DNA from: Liolophura sinensis | Taxonomy: Eukaryota > Mollusca > Polyplacophora > Chitonida > Chitonidae | DNA: 64,000 nt | Assembly (NCBI RefSeq): GCF_032854445.1 | Contig: NC_088304.1 | Span: forward strand, 18,265,850 to 18,329,849 | Reading direction: 5' to 3' | Shown here: piece after piece, positions 36,901 to 48,264 of the stretch | Layout of the letters: every line of letters starts with the position of its first letter | Position numbering within the stretch: the stretch's first letter is position 1 | Position numbers and translations under genes: made by a program | The notes under the pieces: generated by a model | What the model saw: the letters and a program-made list of their open reading frames with translations, nothing else | What the model was told of the DNA's origin: nothing | The model's database searches: none

Positions 36901-39900
36901 TGATTTTCAACATTCTCTGATCACATAAACATGTCTTCAGCAGGATAACTTGCCTGGATAGTCCACATTTTGCCATATATTAAATTTTTTTTTTTCGAGT
37001 TTTATTTTATTTAATTAAAACCCATAAAACAGAAATAGAAACTGTTGTGGCCTTACTACTGCATGTTCTACATTCATGAATCAGGAATTTGTCATCATGC
37101 ATTGCAAAATGGCATTTGCATTTGTCTTGGAGTAATTGGATGGTTATGTTATAAACATAATCTTTGCAGACAGAAATGAAAATGAATTTCTTCTGCATTT
37201 CAGGCTGACAAGCATGATTGCTAGATGATGAGCTTACTATGGCTGCTCCTAGGTTTTACTTGGCTGAGTACAGTGTACTTGTTTTCTTCAGATGACTACC
37301 GCATGCTCTTAGGAGAACGGTTTACCACCACTACTGTGCATTTATTTATTTGATTGGTGTTTTAGGTCACACTCAAGAATGTTTCACTTATAAGACGGTG
37401 GTCAGCATTATGATGGGAGAAAACCATGGAGAATCCAGGGGAAACCCCTGACCATCTGCAGGTTGCTGATTGCCGGTTGCTTCCAAAATACTGCCAGAGA
37501 GCAAGCCAGCATGAACTGGACTTGAACTCACAGCAGTCAATGGGCCCTGTATTGATACCAGGGTCATTGTGCTGCACTAGAATGCTAACCACGTCCCACC
37601 CATCCCCACTATACAAGCCATATACATGTAGTTTACCTGATACTGGAACTGAGGCACTATCAGCTTCACGCCATGAGTTTGTAACACAGATTCCAAGCCA
37701 CTTGTCTGTAAGAACAGGAAATATTAGCAAATATAAACTAATTAAAGTCAAAAATACACAGGCAGAAATATTAAAGAAGCATAGAACAAATTGTTTAATT
37801 GTTTAAGCACCTAAGTCAATGTCCCATCTACAGAATATATAGGTCTCCAACATGAATATGCTGTTAGGGTTTAATGTCATATTGAGAGTGATAGACTGCA
37901 GGTGTCACAGATCGAATGCAGGTGTCACAGATCGAATGCAGGTGTCCCAGATAGAATGCAGGTGTCAGAATGCATGCAGGTTACACAGATAGAATGCAGG
38001 TGTCACAGATAGTATGCATGTGTCATGGGTCACCTCTATCAATCATTTTCAACACCTTACCGAAGTGCACTCCCGCAGGCGCTCCCCTAACAGAATGAAC
38101 ATTGTAGCCATCACAGCAGACAGAAGCTCGTCAGAAAACCCAGGTGTGTCCAAGCCAATCATGTACTGGTCCCAGATGTACAACAGTGTTTCTGCATTCA
38201 GGTAGCCTGTGTAACACAAACATCAGAGAATCTAGGTGTGACCAGACCTTGTACTGTTCCCAGACGTACCACAGTGTCTTAATATTCAGGTGTAACACAC
38301 ACATCAGAGAATCCGGGCATGACCAGACCTACCATGTACTGATCCCAGATGTATAACAGTGTCTACACATTCAGATGTAACACAAACATCAGAGAATGCA
38401 GGTGTGACAGACCTACTATGTACTGATCCCAGACGTACAATAGTGTCTCTACATACAGGTGTAACACAAACATAAGAGAATGCAGGTGTGACCAGATCTA
38501 CCATGTACTGTTCCCAGATGTACAACAGTGTTTCTACATTCAGATGTAACACAAATATCAGAGAATGCAGGTGTGACGAGATATACCATGTACTGTTCCC
38601 AGACGTACAACAGTGTCTCTATATTCAGGTGTAACACAAACATCAGAGAATGCAGGTGTGACCAGACTTACCATGTACTGTTCCCAGACATACAACAGTG
38701 TCTCTATATTCAGGTGTAACACAAACATCACAGAATGCAGGTGTGACGAGATATACCATGTACTGTTCCCAGACGTACAACAGTGTCTCTATATTCAGGT
38801 GTAACACAAACATCAGAGACTGCAGGTGTGACCAGACCTACCATGTACTGATCCCAGGTGTACAACAAAATCTCCACATTCAGATGTAAAACAAACATCA
38901 GAGAGTGCAGGTGTGAGCAGACCTACCATGTACTGATCTCAGATGTACAACAGTGTCTCCCTCTACCAAAATGGAACCAGGTAAAATTCACTCTAAACTG
39001 AAGTCACACAAACATGTGGCAAGGTAACACAGGAAGCTGAGCTTCGTTAAGCGAAAACTTTGCCAGTCTTAAGTTTACAACGCACAGAAATCAGAAATTA
39101 AAAAATCAGAGAAATGCTTGCCAAAGGTTACTTCTTGTTTACCACATGTAGTTAGTGCTGACCAGTAACCAGCCTTAAGTTTAAGCAGAATTTATAGCTA
39201 CATGTACCAAGCAGTTCACCAAGATTTTCATCTCCAGTATCATACCAAAAAAGATGACTGATGTCTATATTTAATTCTTTTTGAATGCCACACCCACAAA
39301 GTTTACACTTATACGATGGACACTGGTTTTAGGGTGGAGGAAACTGGAGAAGCTGGTGTAAGCCACTGACCTTACTGTAACTCTTTCACATGTTTGCAAG
39401 GAGTTTATTTAAGCATTTTCTGAGAGCATTATTCTGTGTTGACTGATAAAATTATACTTTTCTTAAAGCCCTGAAATTGGCCAATTCAATCAATGTAGTT
39501 TTGTCTCCAAAATCATATTAAAAATTTATATAAATTGCAGTGAAAGCTGCTCTTTTATAAACGAAAAGGTTGAGGAATCAGAATACACCGCAAGTTACAT
39601 GTGGTCACATAATACATGTACATGTGTACTGACGGATCCAAGTAACCTACCCACAAACATAGCTCTGATGACTGGAAGGATGACAAACTTTAACCCGTCC
39701 ACAAACAGTCCATGACCTGCTGCTTCTGTCGTGATGATTTTATCTGGAGGGAATCAGAAATCATAGATATACACAAAATTTTTTCTTTATCTGAGGGGCC
39801 TTTGCTGGCTTAATGATAAAGAAGAAGTCACTGATTTAGAAGATGGTTGTGACTTGCGTAAATCCAGCATTGTTTACATTCATGCACCAGTGGGTGGTAC

Positions 39901-42900
39901 TTCATGTATCTCTGCGAAATAAGCAGTAAATGTTAATGTTTTTAGTTTGTTTATTGAGTTGTTCATTAAGTAAAATTATTAATCAAATTTCGCCCCCCCA
40001 AAAAAAAAAATGCTGGGAATTTAGGCAACTGGCAAATAAACAAAGTCACAGGGTTTGAAGAGAACCAGACCAGGTAGCAGTCCAAAAAATTTTCAAAGGG
40101 TCTGTGAAAACTATCGGTATCATTTGTTTACATATTTGGTTTAGAATAGTAGTGAGGAATAATTTTTGGTCGGGTTTATTTAGGGAACAGGAGTTCCCGG
40201 GGTAAACCATCGACCTTTACCCAGTTACTGATGAACCATGTTGTCAACTACGGTCACCACGGTGGCAAGACCCCATGAACAGTGGTAGAGGATGTACCTA
40301 CAAGTTCCTTGTCCAAGGACGGGTTTGAACTCGTGCCTCATGTATCCTAGTGACTAATAGGAGGAGCACAGGGCCATGGTATTTTCCACAATAATCTTTA
40401 TAAGCTATTACCTTGGGTTGTGACAAACTGCTTAGCGATGTCTTTGGCTAATTCTGGGTCTTGTTCCTCTATTATCCTGGCTACTCTCTCTGTGAAGCCT
40501 GTCACCTCTGTATCACGTGACTGTGACGGGATAACAAATACAACACAAGGGTATATGTACAGGTACATAGCATGTCTCTTTCTACATCAGAATGCATAAT
40601 TAATTCCTGATAATGACATCGCTCTGTACAGAATCAGCACATCTTAAGGAATTTGGAGAAGTATAATGTGTCCACAGGGCACTGATACATGTACATTCCA
40701 TGAGTAGTGTTACATGAAGGACTCATTTAGCTTGATACTGGCTAAAAGTGATTTCCTTATATATTACATAACTTACCAGTGGAACATATGTATTTATTTG
40801 ATTGGTGTTTTACCACGTACGCAAGAATATTTCACTTATACGACAGGGTGGTTGGAAACCAGGCAGCACCAGGGGGAACCCACCAGTGGAACACAAGATA
40901 GAGATATATTATAGGAGCTGACAAGTTCAACAGGAACAGGGGTAGAGTAATTCCTCAAGCTTTTTGCATGTTTTCAAGATGTTTATTCAAGCATAGGCCT
41001 ATTCAGAGGGGAATTATTTTAATGTAGATTGATAAAGTTATATTTTTGCGAAGCTTTGAAATTGGCAAATCCAATCAATGTAGTTTTGTCTCTAAAACAA
41101 GATTAAAAAAGTGCATAAATTGCATTTAAATTTGCTCTTTCATATGGAAAAAGGTTGAAGAATTAGAGTAATCATAGTTATATATTTATTTATTTGATTG
41201 GTGTTTTACTCCATACTCAAGAATATTTCACTTATACGACGGCGGCCAGCATTATGGTGGGTGGAATCCGGGCAGAGCCCAGGGGAAACCCACGACCATC
41301 CGCAGGTTGCTGACAGACCTTCCCATGTAGAACGGGAGAGGAACCCACCATGAGTAATCATAGTAAAGAGAAAATAAAATAATGTGAGCAGAGAAGTAGT
41401 TTGATAGCCCAAAAAGGGCAGAGAAGTGAAGTTTGGTCTCAAACGTTTGAAGCAAGGTGAGAAGTGAAGTCTGGCCTCAGAGCCCAAGAGCAAGGTGAGA
41501 AGTGAAGTCTGACCTCAGAGCTCAGGAGCAAGGTGAGAAGTGAAGTTTGATCTCAAACGTTTGAAGCAAGGTGAGAAGTGAAGTCTGGCCTCAGAGCCCA
41601 AGAGCAAGGTCAGAAGTGAAGTCTGGCCTCAGAGCCCAAGAGCAAGGTGAGAAGTGAAGTCTGGCCTCAGAGCTCAAGAGCAAGGTCAGAAGTGAAGTCT
41701 GACCTCAGAGCTCAAGAGCAAGGGGAGAAGTGAAGTCTGGCTTCAGAGCCCAAGAGCAATGTCAGAAGTGAAGTCTGACCTCAGAGCTCAAGAGCAAGGG
41801 GAGAAGTGAAGTCTGGCCTCAGAGCCCAAGATCAAGGTCAGAAGTGAAGTCTGACCTCAAACCCCAAAAGTAAGGTGAGAAGTGAAGTCTGGCCTCAGAG
41901 CCCAAGATCAAGGTCAGAAGTGAAGTCTGACCTCAGAGCTCAAGAGCAAGGGGAGAAGTGAAGTCTGGCCTCAGAGGCCAAGAGCAAAGTCAGAAGTGAA
42001 GTCTGACCTCAAACCCCAAAAGCAAGGTGAGACGTAAAGTCTGGCCACAGAGCCCAAGAGCAAGGTAAGAAGTGAAGTCTGGCCTCAGAGCCCAGGAGCA
42101 AGGTGAGAAGTGAAGTCTGGCCTCAGAGCCCAGGAGCAAGGTGAGAAGTGACGTCTGACCTCAGAGCTCAGGAGCAAGGTGACAAGTGAAGTCTGACCTC
42201 AGAGCCCAGGAGCAAGGTGAGAAATGAAGACTGACCTCAGAGCTCAAGAGCAAGGTGAGAAGTGAAGCCTGGCCTCAGAGCCCAGGAGCGAGGTGAGAAG
42301 TGAAGACTGACCTCAAAGCCCAGGAGCAAGGTGAGAAATGAAGACTGACCTCAAAGCCCAGGAGCAAGGTGAGAAATGAAGACTGACCTCAAACCCCAAA
42401 AGTAAGGTGAGAAGTGAAGTCTGGCCTCTGAGCCCAGGAGCAAGGTGAGAAGTGAAGACTGACCTCAAAGCCCAGGAGCAAGGTGAGAAGGGAAGTCTGA
42501 CCTCAGAGCCCAGGAGCAAGGTGAGAAATGAAGACTGACCTCAGAGCTCAAGAGCAAGGTGAGAAGTGAAGCCTGGCCTCAGAGCCCAGGAGCGAGGTGA
42601 GAAGTGAAGTCTGGCCTCAGAGCCCAGGAGCAAGGTGAGAAGTGAAGTCTGGCCTCACAGCCCAGGAGCAAGGTGAGAAGTGAAGTCTGACCTCAGAGCC
42701 CAGGAGCAAGGTGAGAAGTGAAGTCTGGCCTCAGAGCCCAGGAGCAAGTTGAGAAGTGAAGTCTAGCCTCAGAGCCCGGAGCAAGATGAGAAGTGAAGTC
42801 TGGCCTCAGAGCCCAGGAGCAAGTTGAGAAGGGAAGACTGACCTCAAAGCCCAGGAGCAAGGTGAGAAGTGAAGTCTGACCTCAGAGCCCAGGAGCAAGG

Positions 42901-45900
42901 TGAGAAATGAAGACTGACCTCAGAGCTCAAGAGCAAGGTGAGAAGTGAAGCCTGGCCTCAGAGCCCAGGAGCGAGGTGAGAAGTGAAGTCTGGCCTCAGA
43001 GCCCAGGAGCAAGGTCAGAAGTGAAGTCTGGCCTCACAGCCCAGGAGCAAGGTGAGAAGTGAAGTCTGACCTCAGAGCCCAGGAGCAAGGTGAGAAGTGA
43101 AGTCTGGCCTCAGAGCCCAGGAGCAAGTTGAGAAGTGAAGTCTGGCCTCAGAGCCCAGGAGCAAGTTGAGAAGGGAAGTCTGACCTCAGAGCCCAGGAGC
43201 AAGGTGAGAAGTGAAGTCTGGCCTCAGAGCCCAGGAGCAAGGTGAGAAATGAAGACTGACCTCGAAGACCAAAAGTAAGGTGAGAAGTGAAGTCTGGCCT
43301 CTGAGCCCAGGAGCAAGGTGAGAAGTGAAGACTGACCTCAAAGCCGAGGAGCAAGGTGAGAAGTGAAGTCTGACCTCAGAGCCCAGGAGCAAGGTGAGAA
43401 ATGAAGACTGACCTCAGAGCTCAAGAGCAAGGTGAGAAGTGAAGCCTGGCCTCAGAGCCCAGGAGCGAGGTCAGAAGTGAAGTCTGACCTCAGAGCCAAG
43501 GAGGAAGGTGAGAAGTGAAGTCTGGCCTCAGAGCCCAGGAGCAAGTTGAGAAGTGAAGTCTGACCTCAGAGCCTGAATCCAGCATGTAGCCTGGCCTTGT
43601 GCTCATGAATGACAGGAACTCCTCCACCAGCAGGGTCACAGTTTTGGCAGGGGCGGGGTCACGTCTGACAGAACACAAGAGGCTCATCAACATAAACATT
43701 GTTAAGGATCATGGAATCTTGGATCATTTGATACCAGAATAAGTCTCAGCTAGTACAGCCGAGATTGTCTGCTACATTAAGCAATATTTATTAACAGATA
43801 ACTGATGAAGTACTACAATAGGATGAGAGCACTAAAAAAAAAGACAAAGCTGCAATGTTGTTATTGATGAATCTGCTTATCTGTACCTCGCACAAAGCTA
43901 AAGGTTCAGCATGTTAGTCAAACAGTCTACTGATATACAAAAAAATAAATATATAAATATATTACTTAAACTAGTGCATTTCCACTGTGTGTAGTAAGGC
44001 ATTCATACCTTTCACTCATATTACTGAAGATCTTTGATTTCTATAACTTTCATTACATGAATATAATGTTTTTAAAATTTATGTTCAAATATTGCAGAAA
44101 ATGTGACTGTCAGAAAAATCAAAATTATTTCACTTCTATTTCTCTGCAAAATGTATCACTAAAGATCTTTGATCTGTGTTTGTCGAATATCATCTTTTTA
44201 AACTATATGTACAAAAACATGTACTGAAGAAAATGTGATTGTTGGGAAATCAAATAAAAATATAATCTTGTATTTGTAATTCTTGGCGACAACTGACCTT
44301 GAGAGTGTGGAGGAGGTCTCCAGTACCAGAGGCACAACTAACATGTAGTCAATGTCTGGTAGACGATTGGCTGAGCCAGACAATGCATGGTGATAAGACA
44401 ATACTGCCTTCATCGCATAAAACGCGCCTACAATAGAAGATGTAATTCCATAGGGATAAAAAGTCTCATTTAAACATCTCAATAAATACATGAATGTGCA
44501 CTGAAAGGTAATTTTTTTTTTATTTTATTTCCTTGCAGTGTCAGGGATCAAAATGTTTGGTCATGTATTCATTATCAACAGATCAAAAAAAAAAACCCCA
44601 TTAACCTCAAATTGAGCAGCAGTCATCATAAAGATGACTTTTTACTGAGTAAATATTCATAATTTCAGACTCATAAATGATTGATTTCATCCACTTATAA
44701 GTTGTCATCACAATGATATGCATGGAACCTAAAACATTTCATGTCTTAAAAGCACACTGGGTGACTTCAGTGTTTGTTGAGGTAATCACTCTAAAGAGCT
44801 TGATATAGCAAACCTTGCTACTTCACCTAGTATGATATATTTGATACTTCACCTAGTATGATATATTTGATACTTGACCTAGTATGATATATTTGATACT
44901 TCACCTAGTATGAGCTACCTATAGGATAAATGATATCACTAACATTGACAATGAACAATAAAAACAAACCATCACTGACCTACAGACCCCTTGATGGTGC
45001 TGAATGTAGGCTCTGAGCTGAGCAGGTTTTCACACTTCTGGGAGATCTCCAGGTCAAATGGAGAGATGGCCTTGCGTGGATGTTTGGACATCACATCTAC
45101 ATACTGCTTCCTGACTGGGGGCAGAAAATACATTTTGACATTTAATTCTGGGTTAACGCTATACTCAAGAATTGTTCACTTATCCAATGGCTGTCAGTTT
45201 TATTGGTGGAGGAAAATTGAGTGCGTGGGATAAACCAGCAGCCTTTGGCAAGTTAATGATAAACTTTCCCCACATTTGACGTATAGATATGCACACCATG
45301 CTTTTCGCTAATCATCTCCTAACCTACAGATCATACATGTAGCTGGATAAAAAATCCATGAATTCATCTCTGATTACTACTCACTTTTAGCATTACTCAG
45401 GAAGAGTTTCCATGTCAGGCTCCTCAGTGAGGAAGGCAACGGCTGGTTCAGACACACGTGTAGCTTTGTCCTCATCTCTGGCCATCTCCTCAGCAAGCTG
45501 ACTGCTCCTTCTTCAGCATTTGAGACGATCAAATCAGTTTTTGTCCCGATGGGATGGTCCTCCATCAACTCTCGGCTTACCTCCTCATTCAAGTGTTGAT
45601 CCAGTAGCACTGAGACCTGAGAATACAGGCTACCAAAAACACCACCTGAAAAATGTAATCATGAGTCGTACGCCTACATGAAGAGAAGACACCTACATAT
45701 AAAGTATACCCCAAATCTTACCATCAGAAACCTGAGCACAGGGCTTATCATGTTGAGAAAACCATGACCTGAATACAAGTATATGTACATGTATTTGATT
45801 GGCATTATACACTGTATTATGCGGCCAGCATTATGGTGGGAAGAAACTGGGCAGAGCCTGGGGGAAACCCATGACAATCCGCAGGAGAACCCGGAATATC

Positions 45901-48089
45901 AAACCCTGTAAAACTTGGAATTGTAATTCATGAAACACTTCCTACCCTAAACCCTGGTAGCCTCACCCCAAGGCTTTGTGACTCTACATAATGCAGAACA
46001 AATGAGTGCGTCCTCCTCACCAGTTTCTATGGCCCTAATGGCCCTCTCCATGAAGAGAGTTTTCTCTGCCTCTGACAGGTCAGTAAAGTACTGGACATGG
46101 CTCTCAGTCAGCTGTTGTTGTATGGCCTCGTGAAGTTCACTCAGGAAGACGTTCCATTCCTGCAAGTAAAATACACTGGGACATCTTAAACAGTTCAACA
46201 TGCTAACAAGGTATCCTCCCATAAGAAAAAACTTAGGAGTAAATACATCCCTAAAATTGTACCATAATAACAAGGTACCCTGACATAAGAAAAAAATGAG
46301 GAGTAAACACATCCCTAAACTTGTACCATGATAACATGGTATCCTGCCATAAAAAAACTTAGGAGTAAATACATCCCTAAAGTTGTATCATGAGAACAAA
46401 GATATCCTGCCATAAGAAAAAAAATTTGGAGTAAACACATCCCTAAATTGGAACAATGATAACAAAGACATCCTGACATAAGAAAAAACATAAATACATC
46501 GGTAGTGTTCTACCATGATAAAAACATACCCTGCAATAAGAAAAAAATCAGGAGTAAATACATCCCTAAAGTTGTATCATGATAACAAGGTATCCTGCCA
46601 TTAGAAAAAACTTAGGAGTAAATACATCCCTAAAGTTGTATGGCTTCTCAATAAATGTAAAACTGTTTTGCTTCACAGTACTCCATTTGTGGTATGCAGC
46701 TTATCCTATACTAGGTAGGTGGGTGTGCATGTAGATGAGTGTGAGGAGAGGTGGGTGGCTGGGCAGATGTAATATGTTAAATGCGGGCACATGTATCTTC
46801 ACAAACTGTAGTCAAATTAGCCAGAGGGACAAGATTCTTTTCATCTACACATTCCTGTTTGTGTCACTTTGATCTGTAGGTCAAGCCTATACTGCCATAT
46901 CCACCACTCCAGAGCAGTGGTAAATTATAGGAAGTCCTACCTCTTGATCAAATCATACTACAGTGCTTCTTTCAGCCAACATAAAAAATGTATCTTTATA
47001 ACCAATACTTAGTTACCTGTACTGTAAGCTTGAACTTAAATAGAAAGAATACCACAGCATGTAGAGTTCAGTACTAACGTTTGGTAGAATCTTGATTATG
47101 CCCTGAAAACTTGCAGGCCATCACTGCCCATCTAAATTTTGCTCTGCAAAAGAAGACCCCAAACCAACTTCACAGCCCGCACTCCACGCAATTGCTGTGG
47201 TTGTTTGTTAGGGCGTTTGACACAAAATTAGCCATTAAATACATCTCCACTACCTTAAGTTTGTAGACACTCATGTTCCTTATCTTTCTGTTGGTTGATT
47301 TATCACAAGCACAACATCAATAAGTTATTTCCTTAGCCATGTGGGCTCGAGATTCCTTGGTATGCACAAAGTGACATTTCGCCACAATATGGCTGAAACA
47401 CTGCTGATAACTGCATCAGGTTTTTAAATGCAGCACACACTGACACTGGCCGAGAATTAGAAAGATTGAAGTTATTCTTTGCAGACGGCAATGGAAATAT
47501 AATAGTTTTCTTGAGGATTTCAACGCCAAAACTCAGTTGCATTTCAAACCCAGATGTAGCTAGGTCACATAGCATTTCAAACATGGCTGTTGATGGAAAA
47601 GCACTCTGACTCGTTACTGTTGAAGTTCTAGCAGTCAGAGTGACCACAAGGCAGCAAGATAATTAGTGAGTTTCATCAGTGAGTTAAGTAGGCCTATAAG
47701 AGATTCTACTAGAAAATTACATATAATTATGAAAAGAGGAGGTTAGATTGTTATAAGTCGAAAGGAGATGGAAGTTTGAAATTCGCGCCATGTTTTTGGA
47801 GAGGCGGAGATGGTCTCAGTGTCTCAGTGTTACGATGAATGTCAGCACCATGAGTCCATCTAGATGGATTAATATAATATGTGTTGTTGTTGCACGAGCA
47901 CCTTGGTTACGTTTGGGAAGCCTGCTGCACACAATGTAGTGAAGCTCATTGAGTATAAAACTAGAACATGCGTGGTGCATGTGCTTAAAACAACAGCATT
48001 TCAATTGATATCCAGTTTACCTTTGTCTGAGATATATGATCTTTACAATCAAGTAACCATCTCGGAAACACTATCGCCGAGGACGCCAT
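28729..48089 (-). CDS. Protein with degenerate TBC (RabGAP-like) domain and C-terminal coiled coil, 19 coding exons, complete
   Basis: Exons: 48089-48021, 46159-46021, 45645-45385, 45114-44980, 44427-44298, 43664-43565, 40520-40412, 39743-39651, 38206-38061, 37705-37637, 36744-36660, 35755-35650, 35204-35142, 34135-34045, 32564-32466, 32009-31972, 31223-30997, 29636-29545, 28878-28729. All junctions are GT-AG and all phases agree; total 2202 nt, 733 residues. Start MASSAIVFPRWLLDCKDHIS. Residues about 135-395 look TBC-like: NQPLPSSLRSLTWKLFL (motif A) and ETLLYIWDQYMIG (C-terminal IWD motif). The arginine finger (IxxDxxR) reads SPFDLEISQ and the glutamine finger (YxQ) reads YML, so GAP activity is unlikely. 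Residues 470-565 are a charged coiled coil ending in poly-Q; 566-640 are Pro/Ser-rich; the end is basic (RRPQRGRRR). Family membership and function are inferred; no human symbol could be assigned. Confidence 0.85.
30500..30650. repeat. 29-bp tandem repeat, about 5 units
   Basis: Units 'tctactgttcaataaaaatg' + 'catgttttg'. It lies in the intron between TBC-like exons 17 and 18 and contains AATAAA in each unit on plus. Confidence 0.85.
30877..30942. repeat. (AT)n microsatellite, about 33 units
   Basis: Uninterrupted alternating TA, self-complementary, 55 bp from the donor of exon 17. Confidence 0.97.
31375..31549 (+). mobile_element. SINE family A, foldback-like fragment
   Basis: A reversed tail motif (ctgattggtgtttcacgcc) abuts a plus-strand body starting gcaacctgcggat, so the two ends are complementary, as in 20298-20504. 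Confidence 0.75.
31972..32009 (-). CDS. 38-bp microexon (exon 16) of the TBC-like gene
   Basis: Flanked by acceptor ttctttgtag and donor GTGGGT. It codes RPVSTYSVASYI plus two bases. Without it exon 15 (phase 0) cannot join exon 17 in the frame used by the last three exons; with it (38 = 12x3+2) the frame is restored. Exon 17 itself starts at a CAGCAG tandem acceptor (31223 or 31220), which could add or skip one serine. Confidence 0.75.
32219..32290 (-). mobile_element. SINE family A, short fragment
   Basis: Tail plus 'ggtgggcggaaactgggcag' body piece in intron 15. Confidence 0.65.
32775..33055. repeat. 17-bp minisatellite, about 17 units
   Basis: Units 'gaggcactgatgaacat' with 'gaggcagtgaggaacat' variants in intron 14. 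The overlapping minus-strand frames (SASCSSVPHVHQCLMF) are repeat artefacts. Confidence 0.93.
33250..33537. repeat. 16-bp minisatellite, about 18 units
   Basis: Units 'cagtaaatcagaaacc' / 'cagtaaaccagaaacc' alternate in intron 14, 200 bp from the 17-bp array. Confidence 0.92.
33719..34010. mobile_element. Decayed repeat of a third family
   Basis: It starts 'ggtttggggtttaacgccgt', resembling the 3' end of SINE B, but continues into a different body ('gtgcaatgtgtcgtcttgtg'). It ends just before exon 14. Probably a SINE relative; boundaries uncertain. Confidence 0.4.
34475..34705. repeat. Dispersed repeat D, copy 1 (intron 13 of TBC-like gene)
   Basis: About 230 bp similar in order and content to 52510-52740: shared blocks include 'gatatgagtatgttgttca', 'tagatgg' and 'tacatttctttaccagc'-type sequence. 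No terminal repeats or tail were seen. Confidence 0.65.
36105..36258 (+). mobile_element. SINE family A, decayed 3' half
   Basis: Body 'gtgggaaagtttggcag' to tail 'aaacaaataaata' in intron 11. Confidence 0.7.
36285..36652. repeat. About 31-34-bp minisatellite beside the exon 11 donor
   Basis: Units 'cactcagtgctcagtgcaca' + 'tgtagccacatg', about 11 copies. The last units lie 8 nt from the donor of TBC-like exon 11 (36660), so the array begins almost at the splice site. Confidence 0.92.
37339..37595 (-). mobile_element. SINE family A, diverged copy
   Basis: Near full-length in intron 10 but with insertions in the middle and a poor head. Confidence 0.8.
37890..38030. repeat. 20-bp tandem repeat, about 7 units
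   Basis: Units 'gcaggtgtcacagatagaat'. It lies about 30 bp past the donor of TBC-like exon 9, so exon 9 is flanked by arrays on both sides. Confidence 0.85.
38207..38960 (-). repeat. 85-bp tandem array of copies of TBC-like exon 9 5' half
   Basis: Nine copies, 85 bp apart, follow the real exon 9 in the upstream intron. Each repeats about 70 nt of the exon (minus: acactgttgtacatctggga) plus about 15 nt of the intron end. All copies lack the 7 nt that hold the acceptor AG in the real exon. Minus-strand frames still show decayed exon protein such as ETLLYIWEQYMV. Confidence 0.92.
39395..39590. repeat. Dispersed repeat C, copy 1
   Basis: About 200 bp matching 40955-41170 in the same orientation; shared blocks include 'tcaatcaatgtagttttgtc' and 'aaaaggttgaggaat'. 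Confidence 0.65.
40150..40345. mobile_element. Possible further SINE-like repeat
   Basis: Contains a B-box-like 'gggtttgaactcgtgcc' and a body 'gggaacaggagttcccgggg' distinct from SINE A and B. Only one good copy, in intron 7 upstream of exon 8, so boundaries are uncertain. Confidence 0.35.
40788..40880 (-). mobile_element. SINE family A, short 3' fragment
   Basis: Tail plus about 60 bp body with an internal deletion. Confidence 0.75.
40955..41170. repeat. Dispersed repeat C, copy 2
   Basis: Pairs with 39395-39590. A partial reversed copy is suggested at 59815-60010 (B3GLCT intron 9), which has complementary 'attcctcaacctattcgtat'. Confidence 0.65.
41184..41355 (-). mobile_element. SINE family A, truncated at its junction with a minisatellite
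   Basis: Well-preserved tail and body stop at 'gagaggaacccaccatgag', after which the edge of the 38-bp array begins. Confidence 0.85.
41407..43570 (-). repeat. 38-bp minisatellite built on the exon 6 splice donor, about 56 units
   Basis: On minus each unit reads 'gctctgaggtcagacttcac' + 'ttctcaccttgctcctgg'. The real end of TBC-like exon 6 is gattcaggctctgag|gtcaga, so the array runs straight on from the donor and repeats it. Copies with GGTCAGA keep a GT donor; those with GGCCAGA have lost it. Since 38 is not a multiple of 3, open frames are short and shift between units. Confidence 0.95.
44815..44915. repeat. 26-bp tandem repeat, about 4 units
   Basis: Units 'gatacttcacctagtatgat' + 'atattt', in intron 4, about 65 bp from the exon 4 donor. 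Confidence 0.85.
45150..45275 (-). mobile_element. Decayed SINE A-like relative
   Basis: The order of motifs follows SINE A (actcaagaattgttcactta, gtggagg, ggataaacc) but the sequence is diverged; similar pieces lie at 6050-6170 and 39285-39375. It probably represents an older subfamily. Confidence 0.45.
45790..45885 (-). mobile_element. SINE family A, 3' fragment
   Basis: Tail and 'ggccagcattatggtgggaa' body piece in intron 2. Confidence 0.75.
46200..46645. repeat. About 63-bp minisatellite, 7 units, near the exon 2 acceptor
   Basis: Units 'aacaaggtatcctgccataa' + 'gaaaaaacttaggagtaaat' + 'acatccctaaagttgtacca'. It starts about 40 bp from the acceptor of TBC-like exon 2. Confidence 0.9.
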
Positions 48090-48264
48090 ATTGACAACAA
48101 TGCTGTATCTGCACGTCAAAAGGTACCAATATGGTGATTGGTAAAAAATAACACTGTCAGTTTTTTTCAGCCAATGAGCAACGGCGTTTTATCGTGTTTC
48201 GGAACTTGCGGTACAACGCGGTAGTATTGACTGAAGTGACAGACAAGTGATGAACTTCTGAAGT
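48090..48264. promoter_or_regulatory. Bidirectional promoter between the TBC-like gene and B3GLCT
   Basis: Only 175 bp separate the two divergent start codons. Inside lie CCAAT at 48126-48130, ATTGG (CCAAT on minus) at 48137-48141 and CCAAT at 48171-48175, and no TATA box. This fits a TATA-less shared promoter. Confidence 0.6.

Noticed and set aside
47333..47647. 104-codon minus-strand frame in intron 1 of the TBC-like gene
   Set aside because: It could have been an extra exon, but exon 1 joins exon 2 directly in phase 0 and no family similarity was seen.
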